Of a stretch of 64,000 bases of DNA, positions 58,535-64,000 are shown one piece after another (positions within the stretch are counted from its first letter, which is position 1; each line of letters starts with the position of its first letter). The DNA is from Streptomyces sp. Act143 (GTDB lineage Bacteria; Actinomycetota; Actinomycetes; Streptomycetales; Streptomycetaceae). Location: the NCBI RefSeq assembly GCF_003143935.1, contig NZ_QFRX01000001.1:8089230-8153229 (forward strand), given 5' to 3'. A program made the position numbers and the translations under genes. The notes under the pieces were generated by a model. It saw nothing but the letters and a program-made list of their open reading frames with translations, searched no databases and had not been told where the DNA came from.

Positions 58535-59439
58535 CAACGACGTTCGAGACCCAGCGGGCCGCCCTGGCCGACGTGGTCGCGATCCCGGTGACACCGTTCG
58601 CCGAGGACGGCTCCGTCGACCAGGACGCCCACCGGGCCCTGCTGCGTCGTCTGCTCGACGGGGGGATCAGGACCCTCACCCCCAACGGGAACACCGGCGA
58701 GTTCTACGCCCTGACCCCCGACGAGCGGCAGCTCGTCACCGAGATGACGCTCGACGAGGCCGGGGACCGCGCCGCGATCCTCGTCGGCGTCGGCCACGAC
58801 GTGCCGACCGCCGTCGCCTCCGCGCGGCACGCCCGTGAGCTGGGCGCGGCGATGGTGATGGTCCACCAGCCGGTCCACCCCTACGTCTCCCAGGGCGGCT
58901 GGGTCGACTACCACCGCGCCATCGCCGAGGCCGTGCCCGAGCTGGGCGTCGTGCCCTACATCCGCAACGCCCAGCTCAGCGGTCTCCGGCTGGCCGAGCT
59001 CGCCGATGTCTGCCCGAACGTCATCGGCGTGAAGTACGCCGTGCCGGACGCGTCGCGATTCGCGGGCTTCGCCCGGGACGCGGGACTGGACCGCTTCGTC
59101 TGGATCGCCGGGCTCGCCGAGCCTTACGCCCCCTCCTACTTCTCCGCGGGCGCCACCGGCTTCACCTCGGGGCTCGTCAACGTCGCCCCGGCCGTTTCGC
59201 TGAACATGATCGAAGCGCTTCGATCCGGCGACTACCCGGCCGCCATGAAGGTCTGGGAGCAGATCCGCCGCTTCGAGGAGCTCCGCGCCGCCAACGGCTC
59301 CGCCAACAACGTCACCGTCGTCAAGGAGGCCCTCGCCTCCCTCGGCCTGTGCCGCCGCGACGTCCGCCCGCCCAGCAAGCCGCTGCCCGAGGACGAGCGG
59401 GACGAGGTCGCCGCGATAGCCGCCGGGTGGTCGATATGA
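58531..59439 (+). CDS. DapA-superfamily sugar-acid lyase/dehydratase
   Basis: A 302-residue class I aldolase-fold enzyme. TLTPNGNTGEFYALTPDERQLVTEM near residues 49-72 is the TGE motif of KdgD/KDG-aldolase-like members, VVPYIRNAQLSG near 145 holds a catalytic Tyr, and VIGVKYAVPDASRFAGFA near 165 holds the Schiff-base Lys. It is coupled to GntR upstream and to an IlvD-type dehydratase downstream, so it probably cleaves or dehydrates the 2-keto-3-deoxy acid that enzyme makes. Exact substrate (arabonate, galactonate or related) is not settled. An 18-bp perfect palindrome lies inside the gene. Confidence 0.85.
   Translation: MTTTFETQRAALADVVAIPVTPFAEDGSVDQDAHRALLRRLLDGGIRTLTPNGNTGEFYALTPDERQLVTEMTLDEAGDRAAILVGVGHDVPTAVASARHARELGAAMVMVHQPVHPYVSQGGWVDYHRAIAEAVPELGVVPYIRNAQLSGLRLAELADVCPNVIGVKYAVPDASRFAGFARDAGLDRFVWIAGLAEPYAPSYFSAGATGFTSGLVNVAPAVSLNMIEALRSGDYPAAMKVWEQIRRFEELRAANGSANNVTVVKEALASLGLCRRDVRPPSKPLPEDERDEVAAIAAGWSI
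59208..59225. promoter_or_regulatory. 18-bp perfect palindrome of LacI-operator type inside a gene
   Basis: GATCGAAGCGCTTCGATC is perfectly palindromic with the central AAGCGCTT typical of LacI-family operators. It lies within codons for MIEALRSG of the DapA-like gene. A related AAGCGCTT recurs at 61217 before the transporter genes. Confidence 0.45.
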
Positions 59440-61175
59440 GCGACAGCAGACAGCGGCTGAGCCCGGAGCAGCTCCGCAGCCACCAGTGGTACGGCACCGA
59501 GGGCCAGTTGCGCACCTGGTCGCACAACGCCCGGATGCGGCAGCTGGGTTACGAGGCGGAGGAGTACCGGGGCCGCCCGGTGATCGCCGTCCTCAACACC
59601 TGGTCCGACATCAACCCCTGCCACGTCCATCTGCGCGAGCGCGCCGAGGCGGTCAAGCGGGGGGTGTGGCAGGCCGGGGGCTTCCCGCTCGAATTCCCGG
59701 TCTCCACCCTCTCGGAGACCTACCAGAAGCCGACCCCGATGCTCTACCGCAACCTGCTCGCGATGGAGACCGAGGAGCTGCTGCGGTCGTACCCGATCGA
59801 CGCGGCGGTGCTGCTCGGCGGCTGCGACAAGTCGACGCCCGCCCTGCTCATGGGTGCCACCTCGGCCGACGTGCCGTCGCTCTTCGTCCCCGCGGGGCCG
59901 ATGCTCCCCGGGCACTGGCGCGGCGAGACCCTCGGGTCCGGCACCGACATGTGGAAGTACTGGGACGAGCACCGCGCGGGCAATCTGACGGACTGCGAAC
60001 TGCGCGAGCTCCAGGGCGGGTTGGCGCGGTCGCCCGGTCACTGCATGACCATGGGTACGGCGTCCACCATGACCGCCGCCGCCGAGGCCCTCGGCATGGC
60101 GCTGCCCGGCGCCTCCTCGATCCCGGCCGTCGACTCCGGGCACGAGCGGATGGCCGCCGCCTCCGGACGCCGCGCCGTGGAGCTGGCCTGGACCGCGCTC
60201 AGGCCGTCGGAGATCCTCACCCGCGAGGCCTTCGAGGACGCCGTCACCACGGCGCTCGGGCTCGGCGGCTCCACCAACGCCGTCATCCACCTGATCGCCA
60301 TGGCCGGCCGGGCCGGCGTCGAGCTCACCCTCGACGACTTCGACCGCATCGCCCGCACCGTCCCGGTGCTGGCCAACGTGCGGCCCGGCGGCCGGACACA
60401 CCTCATGGAGGACTTCTACTTCGCCGGCGGCCTGCCCGCCTTCCTCTCCCGGATCACCGACCTGCTCCACCTCGACCGGCCGACCGTCAACGGCACCCTG
60501 GGCGAGCAGATCGAGGGCGCGGAAGTCCACGACGACGACGTCATCCGCACCCGCGAGAACCCGGTCGCGGCCGAGGGCGGGGTCGCCGTCCTGCGCGGCA
60601 ACCTCTGCCCGGACGGCGCGGTCATCAAGCACATCGCCGCCGAGCCGCACCTGCTCAAGCACACCGGTCCCGCGGTCGTCTTCGACGACTACCGGACCAT
60701 GCAGCGGACGATCAACGACCCGTCGCTCGGCATCACCGCCGACAGCGTGCTGGTGCTGCGCAACGCCGGGCCCAAGGGCGGCCCGGGCATGCCCGAGTAC
60801 GGCATGCTCCCCATCCCCGACCACCTGCTCAAGCAGGGCGTGCGGGACATGGTCCGGATCTCCGACGCCCGGATGAGCGGCACGAGTTACGGCGCCTGCG
60901 CGCTGCACGTGGCGCCCGAGTCCTACGTCGGCGGACCGCTGGCCCTGGTCCGCACCGGCGACCGGATCACCCTGGACGTCGCGGCCCGCTCCCTCCATCT
61001 CCATGTGGACGACGAGGAGCTGGAGCGCCGCCGGGCCGCGTGGACGCCGCCGCCGGTGCGGTACGAGCGCGGCTACGGCGCCCTCTACAACGAGCAGATC
61101 ACCCAGGCCGACACCGGCTGCGACTTCGAGTTCCTCGCCCGGAAGGGCACCGTGCAGGACCCCTACGCGAGCTGA
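59436..61175 (+). CDS. IlvD/Edd-family sugar-acid dehydratase (arabonate dehydratase-like)
   Basis: A 579-residue Fe-S dehydratase. Cluster-ligand cysteines are expected in NTWSDINPCHVHL near residue 63, LLGGCDKSTPALLMGA near residue 130 and SPGHCMTMGTASTM near residue 200. LGLGGSTNAVIHLIAMA and NAGPKGGPGMPEYGML are family signatures. It is nearer the sugar-acid branch (L-arabonate, D-xylonate, gluconate dehydratases) than to IlvD of valine synthesis, given its length and context. ATG 59436 overlaps the previous stop. It yields 2-keto-3-deoxy acids for the neighbouring DapA-type enzyme. Confidence 0.88.
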   Translation: MSDSRQRLSPEQLRSHQWYGTEGQLRTWSHNARMRQLGYEAEEYRGRPVIAVLNTWSDINPCHVHLRERAEAVKRGVWQAGGFPLEFPVSTLSETYQKPTPMLYRNLLAMETEELLRSYPIDAAVLLGGCDKSTPALLMGATSADVPSLFVPAGPMLPGHWRGETLGSGTDMWKYWDEHRAGNLTDCELRELQGGLARSPGHCMTMGTASTMTAAAEALGMALPGASSIPAVDSGHERMAAASGRRAVELAWTALRPSEILTREAFEDAVTTALGLGGSTNAVIHLIAMAGRAGVELTLDDFDRIARTVPVLANVRPGGRTHLMEDFYFAGGLPAFLSRITDLLHLDRPTVNGTLGEQIEGAEVHDDDVIRTRENPVAAEGGVAVLRGNLCPDGAVIKHIAAEPHLLKHTGPAVVFDDYRTMQRTINDPSLGITADSVLVLRNAGPKGGPGMPEYGMLPIPDHLLKQGVRDMVRISDARMSGTSYGACALHVAPESYVGGPLALVRTGDRITLDVAARSLHLHVDDEELERRRAAWTPPPVRYERGYGALYNEQITQADTGCDFEFLARKGTVQDPYAS

Positions 61176-61213
61176 TCCGAGCACCCCCGGTCCGCGCACC
61201 ACCATGCACCCGG

Positions 61214-61227
61214 AGAAAGCGCTTCCC
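61214..61227. promoter_or_regulatory. LacI-type operator candidate before the ABC permeases
   Basis: AGAAAGCGCTTCCC contains the perfect palindrome AAGCGCTT (61217-61224), the core of LacI-family operators. It lies in the 84-base gap between the dehydratase and permease genes, the only sizeable gap of the operon. Confidence 0.45.
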
Positions 61228-61259
61228 GCGCCACGTACTGAACTGAACGGAGAACAGTC

Positions 61260-62195
61260 ATGGCCCAAGCCGCAGCCGTGGCGAAACCGCCCGCGCCACC
61301 CCGGCGGCGCCGTGCCTCCGCCACCCCGCGCAGGCTCCCGTACCTGCTGATCGCACCGGCCGCCCTGCTCATGCTGGGCTTCATCGCCTACCCCGTGATC
61401 AGCGTCTTCTACTACAGCCTGCAGAACTACAACCCGACCAAGCCGTGGCGCAACGGCTACGCGGGCTTCGACAACTTCACGAAGATCTTCACCGACGACC
61501 CGGCCTTCTGGGACACGCTGACCTTCAGCGCCAAGTGGGTCTTCGTCGAGGTCGGTCTCCAGCTGCTGTTCGGTCTCGCGCTGGCGCTCATCGTCAACCA
61601 GACCTTCGTGGGCCGGGCGCTGGGACGCGCGATGGTCTTCTCCCCGTGGGCCGTCTCCGGCGTGCTGACCTCCGCGATCTGGGTGCTGCTCTACAACTCC
61701 CAGACGGGCATCACCCGTTACCTCGCGGACCTGGGCATCGGCTCCTACGGCACCAGCTGGCTGTCGGACACCTCCACGGTGTTCCCGGCGGCGATCGTCG
61801 CCGACCTGTGGCGCGGCGTCCCCTTCTTCGCGATCCTCATCCTGGCCGACCTCCAGTCCGTCTCGAAGGACCTGTACGAGGCCGCCGAGGTCGACGGGGC
61901 CGGCCGCCTCAAGCAGTTCTGGCACATCACGCTGCCGCACCTGAAGGACGCGATCGTGCTGTCCACGCTGCTGCGCGCGGTCTGGGAGTTCAACAACGTC
62001 GACCTCCTCTACACCCTCACCGGCGGCGGACCCGCCGGCGAGACCACGACCCTCCCGCTCTACATCGCCAACACCAGCGTCGACGCGCACAACTTCGGCT
62101 ACGCGTCCGCCCTGACCACGGTGGCGTTCGTGATTCTTCTCTTCTGCTCGATGGTCTATCTGCGCCTGAGCAAGTTCGGAGGCGAGGACAAGTGA
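61260..62195 (+). CDS. Carbohydrate ABC transporter permease (MalF type)
   Basis: A 311-residue membrane protein. A basic N terminus (PPAPPRRRRASATPRRLP) precedes six helices, and the EAA loop is LYEAAEVDGAGRLKQFWHITLPHLKD near residues 203-228. Pairs with the next gene (GTGA overlap). No solute-binding protein or ATPase lies between; the binding protein may be downstream of the window. Context suggests uptake of uronate-, pectin- or pentose-derived oligosaccharides. Confidence 0.92.
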   Translation: MAQAAAVAKPPAPPRRRRASATPRRLPYLLIAPAALLMLGFIAYPVISVFYYSLQNYNPTKPWRNGYAGFDNFTKIFTDDPAFWDTLTFSAKWVFVEVGLQLLFGLALALIVNQTFVGRALGRAMVFSPWAVSGVLTSAIWVLLYNSQTGITRYLADLGIGSYGTSWLSDTSTVFPAAIVADLWRGVPFFAILILADLQSVSKDLYEAAEVDGAGRLKQFWHITLPHLKDAIVLSTLLRAVWEFNNVDLLYTLTGGGPAGETTTLPLYIANTSVDAHNFGYASALTTVAFVILLFCSMVYLRLSKFGGEDK

Positions 62196-63085
62196 GCATC
62201 AAGGAAGCCGCCCCGGTCGTGTCCGAGGCCCGCAAGTCCCCGCCGCCGCCCCGCCCCAAGGCCAGGGAGCGCGCCTGGGACGACGTGCCCCGCTGGCAGA
62301 TCTACCTCCCGCTCTCGATCTACCTGATCTTCACCCTGATCCCGTTCTACTGGATCCTGCTCTTCGCGCTCCGCCCGACCGGCTCCACCTCGCTCGTCCC
62401 CTGGCCGATGACCTTCGACCACTTCCAGAAGGTCTGGACAGACCGTGAATTCGGCACCTACTTCCAGAACAGCGTCCTCGTCGGTGTCGCCACGCTGATC
62501 ATGACGACCCTGGTCGCGCTGGCCGGCGGGTACGCCCTCGCCCGGTTCAACTTCAAGATCAAGCGGGCGTTCATGCTGGGCCTGCTGTGCTCGCAGTTCG
62601 TGCCGGGCGCGCTGCTGCTGGTGCCGCTGTTCGAGATCTTCGCCAAGCTCCAGATGATCAACTCGCTGGGCAGCGTGATCATCGCCGAGACCGTCTTCCA
62701 GCTGCCGCTGTCGATCATCCTGATCAGCAACTTCATCAAGAACGTGCCGCCTTCCCTGGAGGAGGCGGCCTGGGTGGACGGCTGCAACCGCTTCACCGCG
62801 TTCCGGATCGTCGTGCTGCCGCTGCTGCGACCGGGTCTGATCGCCGTCGGCTCCTTCGCCTTCGTGCACTCCTGGAACCACTTCCTGTTCGCCCTGATGT
62901 TCCTCAACAACCCGGAGAAGCAGACCATCCCGGTCGGCCTCAACACCCTGATGGGCGCGGACAGCGTCGACCTCGGCGCCCTCGCGGCGGGCGGCATCAT
63001 CGCGGCCGTACCCGTGGTGCTCGTCTTCGCCTTCATCCAGAAGTGGCTGATCACGGGCTTCAGCGCGGGGGCGGTGAAGGGCTGA
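62192..63085 (+). CDS. Carbohydrate ABC transporter permease (MalG type)
   Basis: A 297-residue membrane protein with a Pro-rich N terminus, six helices and the EAA loop LEEAAWVDGCNRFTAFRIVVLPLLRPGLI near residues 189-217. The GTG start overlaps the previous stop. It ends in WLITGFSAGAVKG, typical for this class. Its TGA overlaps the pectate lyase ATG, so transport and polymer degradation are co-expressed. Confidence 0.92.
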   Translation: MSIKEAAPVVSEARKSPPPPRPKARERAWDDVPRWQIYLPLSIYLIFTLIPFYWILLFALRPTGSTSLVPWPMTFDHFQKVWTDREFGTYFQNSVLVGVATLIMTTLVALAGGYALARFNFKIKRAFMLGLLCSQFVPGALLLVPLFEIFAKLQMINSLGSVIIAETVFQLPLSIILISNFIKNVPPSLEEAAWVDGCNRFTAFRIVVLPLLRPGLIAVGSFAFVHSWNHFLFALMFLNNPEKQTIPVGLNTLMGADSVDLGALAAGGIIAAVPVVLVFAFIQKWLITGFSAGAVKG

Positions 63086-64000
63086 TGAGGGTACGTCGGA
63101 TCGCTGTCGTGGCAGGTGTGCTGGGGCTGCTCTGCGTCCCCGCGCACGCCGGGGCCCGGGACATCAGCCGCGACCCGCTCCCCGCGAACGACGGCTGGGC
63201 CGCCGAGGGAGCCGGCACCACCGGCGGTGCCGCCGCCGACGCCGGGCACGTCTTCGTCGTCACCGACCGTGCCGAGCTCGTGGCGGCCCTCGACGGTGGG
63301 AGCGCCACCCCGAAGATCATCAAGATCGCGGGGACCATCGACGCCAACACCGACGACGACGGCGACCACCTCGACTGCGACGACTACGCCACCGACGGCT
63401 ACGACCTGCACCAGTACCTCGCCGCCTACGACCCCCGCACCTGGGGTTCCGCCAAGCCCAGTGGCCCGCAGGAGGAGGCCCGCCAGGCCTCCGCCGCCCG
63501 GCAGGCCGAGCGGATCACGCTGAACGTCGGCTCCAACACCACGATCGTCGGCCTGAAGGGGGCCGTCCTCAAGGGCGCCGGCCTCCAGGTCAAGAACGCC
63601 GCCAACGTGATCATCCGCAACCTCGACCTGCGGGACGCCTACGACTGCTTCCCCGTCTGGCAGCCCAACACCGGCGGCCTCGGCGACTGGAAGACGGCGT
63701 ACGACAACATCTGGCTCACCGGCTCCCACCACGTCTGGGTCGACCACGTCACCCTCAGCGACAAGGGCCACCGGGACGAGCAGGAGCCCACCTGGTTCGG
63801 CCGGAACTACCTGCGCCACGACGGCCTGCTGGACATCACCAACGGCTCCGACCTGGTCACCGTCTCCTGGAGCCGGTTCGAGGGCCACGACAAGGCGATG
63901 CTCATCGGCAACAGCGACTCGGCGACCGGCGACCGCGGCAAGCTCCGGGTCACCCTGCACCACAACCAGTTCGAGTCGATCGTCCAGCGCGCCCCGCGCG
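63085..64000 (+). CDS. Secreted pectate lyase (PL1), 3' end cut by window
   Basis: The first 305 codons of a polysaccharide lyase family 1 enzyme that cleaves polygalacturonate by beta-elimination. The signal peptide is MRVRRIAVVAGVLGLLCVPAHAGA. The parallel beta-helix has TLNVGSNTTIVGLKGAVLKGAGLQVKNAANVIIRNL, DNIWLTGSHHVWVDHVTLSD (the WxDH signature) and DGLLDITNGSDLVTVSWSRFEGHDKAMLIGNSD, which holds calcium-binding Asp residues. The frame stays open to the window end. It is the last visible gene of the GntR-led operon and explains why uronate and sugar-acid enzymes are grouped here. Confidence 0.93.
   Translation, partial: MRVRRIAVVAGVLGLLCVPAHAGARDISRDPLPANDGWAAEGAGTTGGAAADAGHVFVVTDRAELVAALDGGSATPKIIKIAGTIDANTDDDGDHLDCDDYATDGYDLHQYLAAYDPRTWGSAKPSGPQEEARQASAARQAERITLNVGSNTTIVGLKGAVLKGAGLQVKNAANVIIRNLDLRDAYDCFPVWQPNTGGLGDWKTAYDNIWLTGSHHVWVDHVTLSDKGHRDEQEPTWFGRNYLRHDGLLDITNGSDLVTVSWSRFEGHDKAMLIGNSDSATGDRGKLRVTLHHNQFESIVQRAPR

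Noticed and set aside
59232-62090. Minus-strand open frame of about 950 codons opposite the IlvD-like and permease genes
   Set aside because: Antisense of genes with catalytic motifs; codon bias at the third position explains the lack of stops.

Overview
The window is high-GC chromosomal DNA (about 72 percent GC, strong G/C bias at third codon positions, many GTG starts and ATGA/TGATG stop-start overlaps). Its gene content and order match a Streptomyces core-chromosome segment, including the tkt-tal-zwf-opcA-pgl cluster, ctaB/ctaA and a sufR-B-D-Rieske-C-S-U-T operon. Only two genes carry the rare TTA codon, and they are neighbours.

Layout. 1-10.3 kb: the 3' part of pgi, a proline-rich membrane protein, then the oxidative/non-oxidative pentose phosphate operon on the minus strand (tkt, tal, zwf, opcA, pgl), divergent from ctaB (heme O synthase). 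10.3-16.2 kb: a small conserved protein, an amidohydrolase and a nucleotidyltransferase (both with a TTA codon), ctaA (heme A synthase), an ABC-2 exporter pair and an AAC(3)-type acetyltransferase. 16.2-23 kb: the Suf iron-sulfur cluster operon, with a DtxR-type iron box and a CAAC-N6-GTTG SufR-type operator in front of it. 23-33.4 kb: accessory genes: an AbfB-domain protein, a sulfotransferase, an SMR exporter with its TetR regulator, an HxlR-peroxiredoxin fusion divergent from an MFS exporter, dapD, a DUF4231/SLATT-like membrane protein preceded by a HAD pseudogene, a SigE-family sigma factor with a membrane partner, and a DapA paralogue.

33.4-47.6 kb: small envelope/stress genes (Cys-rich protein, holin-like protein, DUF3618), a monooxygenase-like protein behind a MerR-type dyad, a secreted nuclease, a three-gene set built around a trypsin-like protease, a Tat-exported PhoX phosphatase with a possible PHO box, and then the most striking locus: two tandem bacterial Y RNAs (YrlA type, with circularly permuted tRNA-like modules) directly upstream of a TROVE/VWA Ro60-type protein. 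A decayed ACC deaminase and a double TerD-domain protein follow.

47.6-64 kb: carbohydrate catabolism. A DeoR-SBP-permease-permease-dehydrogenase operon probably imports and oxidises a polyol. Uronate dehydrogenase and a KdgD-like dehydratase suggest oxidative uronate degradation. A GntR-led operon (DapA-type lyase/dehydratase, IlvD/Edd-type sugar-acid dehydratase, two ABC permeases, pectate lyase cut by the window end) suggests a pectin or uronate/pentonate utilisation island. No CRISPR array, complete insertion sequence, rRNA or canonical tRNA gene was seen.
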